Virus record (IMG/VR): IMGVR_UViG_3300007351_000317
Span: 1 to 21,871 of that record
Direction: 5' to 3' (one strand)
From: a virus
DNA: 21,871 nt
Both the position numbers and the translations under genes were made by a program. The number at the start of each line of letters is the position of its first letter. The first letter of the stretch is position 1. Positions 1 through 5,800 of the stretch are shown here, in pieces. The notes beneath the pieces were generated by a model. It searched no databases. It worked only from the letters and a program-made list of their open reading frames with translations, and was not told the DNA's origin.

Positions 1-13
1 GCTCTTCCGATCT
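1..13. other. Illumina adapter remnant at contig end
   Basis: The first 13 bases, GCTCTTCCGATCT, are identical to the 3' end shared by the Illumina TruSeq P5 and P7 adapters. They are not biological. Sequence from base 14 on should be treated as the true contig start. Confidence 0.93.
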
Positions 14-30
14 CTATATACTTCAACTCT

Positions 31-390
31 CTAGAGATTTGATACCCCATACCCATGATCGTTGAGGATCGTTTTGCGCGAATGACATGAGTGACACAAT
101 CCCTGCAAATTGCTCAAGTCATCAGAGCCGCCAGCGGCTAATGACTGGATGTGATCGACGTGAGTTGCTGGGGTTGATCGATCATGGATATGATATGGAT
201 CCATACAGTACGGATGAGCGGCTAAATATTTTTTGCGCATTGCTCTCCAGCGATTATTGTTATAGTGGCGATTGTCTCCTCCGCTAGCGCGCCTGATTTG
301 TTGCTCATGCTGGTTGCAGTATCGACTCGAGCGAGTGGTATTCGGGCAGCCAGGCTGCGCACATGGACGAGCTGCTCTACGCGGCATCAT
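31..390 (-). CDS. HNH endonuclease, probably terminase-associated
   Basis: A 119-residue protein with an HNH nuclease fold. An N-terminal zinc-knuckle-like cluster (C10, C15, C25, H28) precedes the HNH core: THVDH at 76-80, N94 in the DDLSNLQGLC segment, and a C99-x2-C102-H103 zinc pair. Phage HNH proteins of this size are commonly encoded just before the small terminase subunit and assist packaging-associated DNA cleavage; the terminase itself would lie beyond the left edge, so that role is inferred. I chose the ATG at 390 because it overlaps the endolysin stop as ATGA, the usual sign of translational coupling. A longer reading from 420 is possible but would overlap the upstream gene by 34 bases. 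The stop is complete, 17 bases inside the adapter junction. Confidence 0.85.
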   Translation of the reverse strand: MMPRRAARPCAQPGCPNTTRSSRYCNQHEQQIRRASGGDNRHYNNNRWRAMRKKYLAAHPYCMDPYHIHDRSTPATHVDHIQSLAAGGSDDLSNLQGLCHSCHSRKTILNDHGYGVSNL

Positions 391-1382
391 ATTTTCCGCA
401 GATAATAGCCGTGCACCCAAAGCTCCTGGTCCGCCGGCAATTTAATTTTTCGCCAATCGCCATCTTCTCCAACCACAATCACCCGTGAGCTCGGGTGGAA
501 TGCGAGCACGGCTGCATTGCCAGTCCCCGGACCAACCCGGGCATTCAGCCCGCGGCATTTGGCCGGATCGACAATGGCCTCATACGTGTCATATCCAGGA
601 TCGGGTGGAGGCTCCTGGGGAATAACTCCGGTCGCGAACGAAACCAGATCCATACGCGTATGCGTCAACGGCCAATCCAGCGACCACCAATATAATTTGC
701 CGATTCCCCGGGTGACTGCCCAGTCTCGGAATTGTTGCAGCTCCTCGGCAGTAGGCTCCCACCAGACCGGCCCCTGGGCAGTCTTGACGTTCTGGCCCCA
801 GCATGGACCGGCTGGGATGATCGATTTGTCAGTAAAATCTCGGTACTCCTGCCAGCAGCGTTCCGCCTGGTCAAATGGGTTATGAGCTCCGAGCCAGTAG
901 ATCTGGGGGTCAAAGCCATCGATCTCTACCAGGTTATCCAATTTGTCCCAGGGCGTATTTGGAAAATTGAGCGGGAACCTGGCGCCGGTCATCAACACCT
1001 GGAGGCCGCCGCGCTTTACTTTGGAGAACATAGTTTCGGCTGCCTTTGGCATACCGAACGGCTGCTCCCACTCGATCTCCAGATCAGCCAGGTAGACGGT
1101 CGTGCTAAGCTTCTCTATGCGCTCCATAATCATGTCGCCCTGCAGCCCAGGCGAATCCGGATAGTGATAGCCCCACAGCTCTACATCTATGCCGGTGCCA
1201 CGCAGCCCGTCGATCATGGATTTCAGGCGCTTGTCATTGCCTCCATCGGTGTTAAAACGGCTGGCCCCATCCAGGACCTTGATCGCCACGCCATCGATGC
1301 CGTAGGATTTGCACAGCGCAGCCAATACCAGCGGATCTGCCGGGACGTTTTCGAGCTGCCAGATATAAAAATAGTGTTTCAT
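387..1382 (-). CDS. Phage endolysin: TIM-barrel glycoside hydrolase-like plus SH3b domain
   Basis: A 331-residue probable cell-wall hydrolase that would release progeny phage. Residues 1 to about 250 look like a GH25/DUF1906-type TIM barrel: a YLADLEIEWE strand carries acidic residues D100, E102, E104 and E106, and the barrel-type segments WGYHYP (70-75) and LYWWSLDWP (230-238) are rich in aromatics. A proline-rich hinge (IPQEPPPDPG, 254-263) leads into a C-terminal SH3b-like wall-binding domain (265-331, GLNARVGPGTGN). It has no signal peptide, which fits holin-dependent export. A clear Shine-Dalgarno (AGGAG, 5-6 bases before the ATG) fixes the start. The gene follows two membrane proteins on the same strand. 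The exact hydrolase family is uncertain; a GH25 muramidase is the best guess. Confidence 0.8.
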   Translation of the reverse strand: MKHYFYIWQLENVPADPLVLAALCKSYGIDGVAIKVLDGASRFNTDGGNDKRLKSMIDGLRGTGIDVELWGYHYPDSPGLQGDMIMERIEKLSTTVYLADLEIEWEQPFGMPKAAETMFSKVKRGGLQVLMTGARFPLNFPNTPWDKLDNLVEIDGFDPQIYWLGAHNPFDQAERCWQEYRDFTDKSIIPAGPCWGQNVKTAQGPVWWEPTAEELQQFRDWAVTRGIGKLYWWSLDWPLTHTRMDLVSFATGVIPQEPPPDPGYDTYEAIVDPAKCRGLNARVGPGTGNAAVLAFHPSSRVIVVGEDGDWRKIKLPADQELWVHGYYLRKI

Positions 1383-1390
1383 TTAATCTC

Positions 1391-1666
1391 CTATGGCACG
1401 ACTGTAAATTGCAGCCGTCCGGTGACAGCCATCGTTAATAACGACAATCCAATGATTCCCACTGCCCAGGCCAGGACCTGCAAATAAGGTTTATATTTCT
1501 CGAGGAATTCGAGCCTGCCGGCGTGATTTTTTACCGTGCGCAGTATCTCCGCCAGCCCCAGCAAAATAAGCTCGTCCTTGAGATTCTGCGGCACGGTATC
1601 GTGCCGCTCGAGGATATTTTGGATGCGCTCTACGATGTTATTGTCGTGCATCGCTATAGCATCCAT
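1391..1666 (-). CDS. Small membrane protein, holin-like or holin partner
   Basis: A 91-residue protein with a charged, helical N-terminal half (1-60) and one strong transmembrane helix near residues 64-83 (LQVLAWAVGIIGLSLLTMAV), ending in a short tail. Single-helix proteins placed directly before an endolysin are often holins, antiholins or spanin-like partners. The start codon overlaps the stop of the upstream membrane gene (TGATG, one base shared), and its TAG stop lies 8 bases before the endolysin start, so the three form one translationally coupled lysis operon. No family is firmly recognised; the lysis role comes from topology and position. M6 is an alternative start. Confidence 0.6.
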   Translation of the reverse strand: MDAIAMHDNNIVERIQNILERHDTVPQNLKDELILLGLAEILRTVKNHAGRLEFLEKYKPYLQVLAWAVGIIGLSLLTMAVTGRLQFTVVP

Positions 1667-2031
1667 CAGGCGAAATTATCCTGCGGACGTTTGAGGATAT
1701 ATTTGCTGGCCAGATCGTGCACGAAAACCGAGCCGCGCCCGACCGCGTATCCCGTGGCGATATATCCGACCCAGGTGCCAGATTGATACAGCCCGAGCAC
1801 CACGATCCAGCCCGGGAACAGCTCCAGTAGCCAGATCGAGAGCATTGCGATCAGATCGAGTTTATAGAAAAATGTGAGCCCAACTCCAACGAGCAGGGCT
1901 ATGTACATGAGCAGCCATTTATACGGTGTTAGTTGAGGAATTTTGTTGAACGGCGTCCCAAAAACGTATTCGACCGCGCTCTCCGTGATGAACGCCAGGA
2001 GAAAAACGATTGCGAGCAATCCGAAAACCAT
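1666..2031 (-). CDS. Multi-helix membrane protein, putative holin
   Basis: A 121-residue protein with about three hydrophobic segments: near 2-15 (VFGLLAIVFLLAFI), 38-55 (LLMYIALLVGVGLTFF) and 62-85 (LIAMLSIWLLELFPGWIVVLG). The C-terminus is basic. Size and topology suit a class I-type holin, and it is the first gene of the lysis operon. The start at 2031 is well supported: a perfect AGGAGGT Shine-Dalgarno (2041-2035) lies 3 bases from the ATG. An upstream in-frame start at 2118 would translate through a strong terminator hairpin and is rejected. That terminator sits directly between the promoter and this ribosome-binding site, so expression should need readthrough or antitermination. Confidence 0.7.
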   Translation of the reverse strand: MVFGLLAIVFLLAFITESAVEYVFGTPFNKIPQLTPYKWLLMYIALLVGVGLTFFYKLDLIAMLSIWLLELFPGWIVVLGLYQSGTWVGYIATGYAVGRGSVFVHDLASKYILKRPQDNFA

Positions 2032-2046
2032 ATGACCTCCTATAAC

Positions 2047-2085
2047 AAAAAAGACCTGGGCCGCGCAATTGGCGCGACCCAGGTC
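2047..2085 (-). terminator. Intrinsic terminator directly upstream of the lysis genes
   Basis: On the minus strand, GACCTGGG (2085-2078) pairs with CCCAGGTC (2060-2053), and the stem continues through GCGCC/GCGC to about 14 base pairs with one mismatch around an AATT-type loop. It is followed at once by six T residues (2052-2047). This is a textbook rho-independent terminator. It ends only 6 bases before the holin Shine-Dalgarno, so no promoter fits between it and the holin gene. Confidence 0.88.
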
Positions 2086-2126
2086 TGATGACTGTCTCAG
2101 GTCGTGGAATCTATTCAATTAATTAC

Positions 2127-2154
2127 ATTATAAGCGCGTTTTTAAATAATTCAA
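2127..2154 (-). promoter_or_regulatory. Sigma-70-type late promoter for the lysis operon
   Basis: Read on the minus strand there is a perfect -10 TATAAT (2132-2127) and a -35 TTGAAT (2154-2149) with a 16-bp spacer in AT-rich DNA. Transcription would start near 2120 and meet the terminator hairpin after about 35 bases. The order promoter, early terminator, lysis genes matches the pR'-tR' late control region of lambdoid phages. Confidence 0.72.
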
Positions 2155-2172
2155 TCTTAATATTTTCCTAGA

Positions 2173-2193
2173 ACGGGTGCAAAACGGGTGCAA
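2173..2193. repeat. Tandem ACGGGTGCAA repeats, left arm of putative attP
   Basis: Two exact copies of ACGGGTGCAA (2173-2182 and 2184-2193) with an 11-bp period, about 120 bp from the half-tRNA core. Related copies lie on the other side at 2457-2475. Paired short repeats flanking a core are typical arm-type binding sites of tyrosine integrases. Confidence 0.6.
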
Positions 2194-2311
2194 TCTTTAT
2201 GGTGATGATGTTTATGATGGTATAGATGTAATAAATCCGGCCTGTTTTTGGCCGAAAATGGGGTAAAATCGGGACTATTGGTGCGTATGTTGCCGGTGGT
2301 TTTGCGGCGCG

Positions 2312-2358
2312 CTTCAATCGCACTGAAGAGGTCGAGGGTTCGAATCCCTCCAGGTCCA
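2312..2358 (+). other. 3' half of a tRNA gene: putative attP core
   Basis: A 47-base segment folds as the 3' half of a class I tRNA. It has an anticodon stem CTTCA/TGAAG with a 7-base loop containing U33 and positional anticodon CGC (Ala-like, tentative). It continues with a canonical AGGTC variable loop, a GAGGG-TTCGAAT-CCCTC T-arm, and the 3' acceptor strand CAGGTCC plus A73. No matching 5' acceptor strand (GGACCTG) or normal D-arm lies upstream, so it is not a functional tRNA. Identity running from anticodon stem to 3' end is typical of phage attachment cores that restore a host tRNA on integration. Phage genes lie on both sides. Confidence 0.75.
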
Positions 2359-2412
2359 CAATCTCGATTGCAAAAAGCGCCTTGATTGTCTAAATCCTGG
2401 CACTTTTTCTAT

Positions 2413-2443
2413 TTCAATGCCAATTTAATCAATTGGCATTGAA
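2413..2443. repeat. AT-rich perfect inverted repeat next to attP
   Basis: TTCAATGCCAATT (2413-2425) and its exact complement AATTGGCATTGAA (2431-2443) flank a 5-base loop. On the plus strand it is followed by a T-rich run (TTTTATTT), so it could be a weak terminator. Its place between the half-tRNA and the right arm repeats also suits a protein-binding site within attP. Confidence 0.55.
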
Positions 2444-2456
2444 TTTTATTTAAATC

Positions 2457-2475
2457 CGGGTGCGACTAGGTGCAA
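2457..2475. repeat. Tandem GGTGC repeats, right arm of putative attP
   Basis: CGGGTGCGA (2457-2465) and TAGGTGCAA (2467-2475) share the GGTGC core of the left-arm repeats, here with a 10-bp period, about 100 bp to the right of the half-tRNA. Confidence 0.5.
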
Positions 2476-2549
2476 TATCGAGATTGAGGAGGTTGTGCGG
2501 GGGTTGTGCTGTGCGTGCGTGCTGTGCGGGTTGTGCGGGGGGTACCCTC

Positions 2550-2610
2550 ACCCCGACCCTCTCCCTAGAGGGAGAGGGTCGGGGTCGGGCGCCCCGGGTG
2601 GGGCGCTTTT
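2550..2610. repeat. REP-like long GC palindrome and adjoining GC hairpin
   Basis: CCCCGACCCTCTCCCT (2551-2566) and its exact complement (2569-2584) form a nearly loopless 16-17 bp palindrome of the CCCTCTCCC/GGGAGAGGG type that is common between genes in many bacteria. A second hairpin, GCGCCCC-GGGT-GGGGCGC (2589-2606), follows with TTTT on the plus strand and touches the stop of the DnaA-like gene. For minus-strand transcripts these structures lie just past that gene and could terminate or protect the 3' end. The bases just left of it (about 2491-2540) are a G/T-rich run with repeated TTGTGCGGG. Confidence 0.7.
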
Positions 2611-2830
2611 AGCGGGTGAGGTTGAGGCTGCGGTGGATTTTGGTTTCGAGATCGGGGAGCAGCTGTTCGACCTCGTCGATGATGCGCATGGAGCGCAGGG
2701 CGGTGGAGCGGTGGCCGAGGTCGAACAGGTCGGCGATTTCCTGGTAGGTGAGCATGCGCAGGTGGTGGCGCAGGAAATACATGAGCATCAGGCGGGCGGC
2801 GTGGGAGGGGGTGCGGGTGTCAGCGCACAT
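2609..2830 (-). CDS. Stand-alone DnaA domain IV-like DNA-binding protein
   Basis: A 73-residue protein that matches the C-terminal DNA-binding domain of DnaA over nearly its whole length. A helix with AARLMLMYFLR (11-21) precedes a helix-turn-helix, LTYQEIADLFDLGHRSTALR (27-46). GHRSTA there aligns with the DnaA signature (G)RDHSTV that reads the DnaA box. A last helix resembles LETKIHRSL. There is no AAA+ or domain I, so it cannot be an initiator alone. It might occupy DnaA boxes, regulate transcription, or act with the initiator at 12932-14041, which carries the opposite end of DnaA. It overlaps the upstream gene by 11 bases. It is the last gene before the late promoter, where lambdoid phages keep the antiterminator Q; that link is speculation. 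Confidence 0.72.
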   Translation of the reverse strand: MCADTRTPSHAARLMLMYFLRHHLRMLTYQEIADLFDLGHRSTALRSMRIIDEVEQLLPDLETKIHRSLNLTR

Positions 2831-3449
2831 CAGTTTTTCGACCTGGTTTTGGGCGATTGTCGAGATAATGATTCATCCCGTCGTATGGGATTAGCCAATC
2901 TCTGCCGATTTTGCGGGCGCCCGGAATGTATCCATTCTTCGCCGCGAGTCGGATCCCGCGCGCTGTGGCTTTCTCGCCGACTTCGTGGGCATAGTTTTCC
3001 GCCTGGCCAACGGTCATTTCGTTGTGGATCTGCCCTTTTACGGGCTGCTCTCCCCCGATTTTGCCAATAGTGGCGCCGTAATCCCAGTAGCCCGGCTGGT
3101 CGCTGTCGGCAAAAATCCTATCAGCCCAACTATCTGGTAGCAGGTATCCGATGTCGTCCACAATAATTATTTGCCGTCTCATATCTTCTAGTTTTGCGTC
3201 AGGCTTATTTACATAGTCTGCCCATTGGCCAGAGTAGCTGCTTCCACCGGCCTGCAAATGCCACACTGTATCGAGCATCACAATACTACCGCCACACTCT
3301 TTGATGGACGGTCCATCTGCCGGGTGCGCAAAGAGCACATCTGGGTGATATATCGGATCAGAGTAAGCAATTCCCAATCTACCACGATCATCGATTACAA
3401 CGTATTGCCGGATAACTGGCTTATTGTTCGGCCATGTATACTCTTTCAT
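2820..3449 (-). CDS. Hypothetical protein with C-terminal helix-turn-helix
   Basis: A 209-residue protein. The N-terminal ~140 residues are unrecognised, with beta-rich segments such as RQIIIVDDIGYLLPD (92-106). The C-terminal part (about 145-200: MTVGQAENYAHEVG, IRLAAKNGYIPGARKIGRDW) looks like an excisionase/MerR-type winged helix in which GARKIGRDWLIP forms the wing. This suggests a DNA-binding regulator with a separate N-terminal domain. A strong GAGGAG ribosome site sits 6 bases before the ATG and overlaps the end of ibrB, whose stop is 3 bases upstream, so the two are co-translated. It belongs to the cargo cassette driven from 5750. Function unknown. Confidence 0.65.
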   Translation of the reverse strand: MKEYTWPNNKPVIRQYVVIDDRGRLGIAYSDPIYHPDVLFAHPADGPSIKECGGSIVMLDTVWHLQAGGSSYSGQWADYVNKPDAKLEDMRRQIIIVDDIGYLLPDSWADRIFADSDQPGYWDYGATIGKIGGEQPVKGQIHNEMTVGQAENYAHEVGEKATARGIRLAAKNGYIPGARKIGRDWLIPYDGMNHYLDNRPKPGRKTDVR

Positions 3450-3452
3450 GGT

Positions 3453-4115
3453 TTACTCCTCTGTGTATGGGTCGATTTCCCACGCCTCACTAAAATCTTC
3501 GTTGGCAAACATTTCTGCCAACCCGGTGATTTGCTTCAAGCGCAGGACTTCATCCGGGTCCATCCCAAGCTCGCGCCCAATTTTGGCGTCTGACCAATTG
3601 CGGCGCGCCAACTCAACCACAATATCGCTCATAGCTGAGATTTGATGCTTGCCTCTTGCCCGGTTGTGGCGTATCGTAGATGCAATTCGGTCGCCGCGAT
3701 CATGGCGATTCTCGTTTACCGTTGTCACAGGGAGATATCCCCGTATTCGCTCTCTGATAGTTTTACACTCCTGGCCTACGCGGTTGCGATGGAAGCCGTC
3801 AATTACCTCGCGCTTGCCATCGTCAACCCAGGTGACAATGGGTTGAGTATAGCCATCCTCCAGGATACTAGTTTCGAGCAAGCGCATTTCTGGCGGGGCA
3901 ACCTTATTGGGGTTGTAGTCGTTGGCCAAAACCGTATCGCAGGGCACCCAGATCACGCAATCAATCGGCTCATTTTTAAATGGACTGATTTCATGTAACG
4001 CCATTTTGATTATGTTAATAGCATCGATACGCTCTTCCTCGGGCATATCTGCGATTTCATTTTGTAAAACCGCATTGATAATTTGCATCCAACCACTTTT
4101 GATTATCGTCTCCAT
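3453..4115 (-). CDS. ibrB: IbrB-like ParB/sulfiredoxin-fold protein
   Basis: A 220-residue protein of the ParB/Srx superfamily. After a helical N-terminus (1-48), the ParB-like core shows IWVPCDTVLANDYNPNKV (55-72), TQPIVTW (90-96) and the nucleotide-binding signature VIDGFHR (104-110). STIRHNRARGKH (146-157) and a helix-turn-helix near 174-196 (SDAKIGRELGMDPDEVLRL) follow. In Enterobacteria the IbrB family is always paired with IbrA, a PAPS-reductase-like protein, and the two were described as regulators of prophage-borne immunoglobulin-binding genes; their biochemistry is unresolved. Here the ibrA-like gene is directly upstream and overlaps by 13 bases, which makes the pair assignment strong. 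It is distinct from the partition-type ParB at 11443-12627. Confidence 0.82.
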   Translation of the reverse strand: METIIKSGWMQIINAVLQNEIADMPEEERIDAINIIKMALHEISPFKNEPIDCVIWVPCDTVLANDYNPNKVAPPEMRLLETSILEDGYTQPIVTWVDDGKREVIDGFHRNRVGQECKTIRERIRGYLPVTTVNENRHDRGDRIASTIRHNRARGKHQISAMSDIVVELARRNWSDAKIGRELGMDPDEVLRLKQITGLAEMFANEDFSEAWEIDPYTEE

Positions 4116-5365
4116 AATGGGATATATCCTCTCAGGCGCTTTCGGTCTGCCATATATTTACGATAGCGGTCATAATGGGGAGATGAGGTTGGTACAAAAC
4201 CAATCCCTTTGCACCAATAGTCGCTACGCAGTAAGGATTTACATATCCGTTTCCAGGATGGCGCTTTCTTGGCTACCTCTAGCTTATGATCAACTTCGTC
4301 TGGGATACTGCCGTAAATCGGGTAGAAATTTCCATCATCATCCCAATAGCCGCCCCTCTCCATCCACCATCCGATAAACGTAAAAATCTTGTTGTCGTAA
4401 TGCTCGGCTAAATTTTGTGGCATTGATTTCAGAAGGAGCAAAGCAAAGCTCCTCCAGGTGTGCCCAGCAGGTTTATGGATTTTGATCTGGCCCGAGATAT
4501 TGCCGCTGTATTTGACAAACTCAGCCCCACTGTTGGCGCCATTGACGCGCGCCACAATTTTTGACCAGGTCTCTGGCTCGAGGATATGAAAAAGCCATAA
4601 ACCCTTGCGCTGGTCCACTCCGTAGGGCTGACATAGGCGTGCCTGATGCAATGATAGACCGGCCTTGTGCATCAGGTCGTAAATACGATTATAGGGTTTG
4701 CCGAACTTGCCATGATAGCGCCAGATATCTTCGACTTTCCAATCATAAATTGGATGGATCGAGTACACCGGTTGGCTGGCCGACTTTTGTTTCAGCGCCC
4801 ACATGTTGTCGCCGTGAAATTCTCGGTTGTGCCTGACAGCCAGTTTCAGGTGGCGGTTGTAGCTTTCCTCTGTGCGGATGCCGATGAATGCTGCACAATC
4901 CTGCCCCTGGCTGTACCACTCGCCAAAGGCAGGCACAAATTCTTCAAACTCCATTGCGTAGCTGTAGAAGGGGAAATAGTTCTGATCCCCGATGCTGTTT
5001 GACGGGCGCGGCCTGACCCAGTCGAAGCCCGGCTCCCAGCAGATCCAGCGCGGCTGATATTCCGACACCCCATTGTCAAGCGAGATAGGCAGCGTTACCC
5101 AGTATGGTTCAATGATGTCCGCATATAGCTCGTACATCGTCGCCACATGCTCGTAGGTGTGACGGTACTGGGCTTCAAAGTCTACACACAGCAAGCCGAT
5201 TTTGTGCTGGCGTCGTCTGGCTTCTTCGGCGACCAGGTGCAGCATGGCAGTGGAGTCTTTCCCGCCGCTAAATGAAACGTATATGCGCGGGAAGTGATCG
5301 AATACATACGCCACCCTTTTACGGGCGGCGTCGTAGACGTTTATTCCGAGATAGCGTTTTGGCAT
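4103..5365 (-). CDS. ibrA: IbrA-like PAPS reductase-family protein (DUF3440)
   Basis: A 420-residue ATP-pyrophosphatase-fold protein. The PP-loop is SGGKDS (33-38) after the strand IYVSF, and LLCVDFEAQYRHTYEHV matches the second PAPS-reductase strand. The C-terminal half carries the DUF3440-type region (TWRSFALLLLKSMP, then FIGWWMERGGYWDD). Length is close to known IbrA proteins (about 400). The family shares its fold with enzymes that adenylate sulfur or nucleoside substrates, including DndC of DNA phosphorothioation, but the IbrA substrate is not known. The start at 5365 shares one base with the upstream stop (TAATG); a longer reading from 5404 is less likely. It may be a regulator, a nucleic-acid modifier or a defence function; only the pair with IbrB is secure. 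Confidence 0.85.
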   Translation of the reverse strand: MPKRYLGINVYDAARKRVAYVFDHFPRIYVSFSGGKDSTAMLHLVAEEARRRQHKIGLLCVDFEAQYRHTYEHVATMYELYADIIEPYWVTLPISLDNGVSEYQPRWICWEPGFDWVRPRPSNSIGDQNYFPFYSYAMEFEEFVPAFGEWYSQGQDCAAFIGIRTEESYNRHLKLAVRHNREFHGDNMWALKQKSASQPVYSIHPIYDWKVEDIWRYHGKFGKPYNRIYDLMHKAGLSLHQARLCQPYGVDQRKGLWLFHILEPETWSKIVARVNGANSGAEFVKYSGNISGQIKIHKPAGHTWRSFALLLLKSMPQNLAEHYDNKIFTFIGWWMERGGYWDDDGNFYPIYGSIPDEVDHKLEVAKKAPSWKRICKSLLRSDYWCKGIGFVPTSSPHYDRYRKYMADRKRLRGYIPLWRR

Positions 5366-5697
5366 TAGTTTGCTTCGCAGTCGCCGTAGCAGTAGGAGCC
5401 ACATTTGCGGCAGTAGCCATTCTGCCCGTGTTTTGGCTCTAGATCATAGTCGTAATCTTCTTCGATTCTCGGGGGCTTCTGTTCTTGGAGTGCCCAGAGT
5501 TCGGTCCAAAATTCTTTTGCTGCCTGGCGGATATCGCTTTCTACTTCTTCGCCATTATTCCAGCGCATCTGGTAAATCTCACGACCGCTCGGCTTGTGGG
5601 TCAGGCAATTACCGCTGGTGCCGTCCCAATAATTCCACGAAAAAAGATCGTTCTCTGCTTTCTCAAAATTGAATTTTGTATCGGTTATGATTGCCAT
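5365..5697 (-). CDS. Hypothetical protein with C-terminal Cys cluster
   Basis: A 110-residue protein, unrecognised, and first gene of the IbrA/IbrB cassette. The N-terminal part is rich in Trp, Asn and acidic residues (FSWNYWDGTSGN). The C-terminus has a small zinc-ribbon-like cluster, YCRKCGSYCYGDCEAN, with four cysteines as CxxC-x3-C-x3-C. A strong Shine-Dalgarno (AAAGGAG, 6-7 bases before the ATG) follows a near-consensus promoter, so it should be the best expressed gene of the cassette. Its stop overlaps the ibrA start. It may be a third partner of the IbrA/B pair or a small regulator. Confidence 0.65.
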   Translation of the reverse strand: MAIITDTKFNFEKAENDLFSWNYWDGTSGNCLTHKPSGREIYQMRWNNGEEVESDIRQAAKEFWTELWALQEQKPPRIEEDYDYDLEPKHGQNGYCRKCGSYCYGDCEAN

Positions 5698-5721
5698 CTC
5701 AATCTCCTTTGTTGTGTATAT

Positions 5722-5750
5722 ATAATACCGTATACGGAAGTGGTTGTCAA
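5722..5750 (-). promoter_or_regulatory. Near-consensus sigma-70 promoter of the IbrA/B cassette
   Basis: On the minus strand a perfect -35 TTGACA (5750-5745), an exact 17-bp spacer and the -10 TATTAT (5727-5722) precede the gene starting at 5697. The spacer contains the perfect palindrome CCGTATACGG next to the -10, so a repressor bound there would block RNA polymerase. Confidence 0.82.
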
Positions 5751-5774
5751 GAGGGAATAATGCCGTATGCGGAA
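5722..5774. repeat. Tandem operator-like repeats TTCCGYATACGGYATTAT
   Basis: Read on the minus strand, TTCCGTATACGGTATTAT (5739-5722) and TTCCGCATACGGCATTAT (5774-5757) differ at two positions and lie 35 bp apart. Each carries a CCGYATACGG dyad. The proximal copy overlaps the promoter spacer and -10; the distal copy lies just upstream of the -35. This is the layout of a cooperative repressor operator pair. The binding protein is unknown; the HTH proteins at 2609 and 2820 in the same operon are candidates. Confidence 0.7.
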
Positions 5775-5800
5775 TTGTAATATATCGTTCTATATTTGTT

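Noticed and set aside
2032-2118. N-terminal extension of the holin gene to 2118
   Set aside because: It would be translated from terminator hairpin sequence, while a perfect Shine-Dalgarno supports the ATG at 2031.
2168-2359. Minus-strand frame of 63 residues starting MDLEGFEPSTSS
   Set aside because: This is the antisense translation of the half-tRNA; GFEP-type starts are a known artefact of translating tRNA T-arms in reverse.
2281-2360. Complete functional tRNA gene
   Set aside because: The 3' half is canonical, but no 5' acceptor strand GGACCTG and no D-arm with normal spacing lie upstream.
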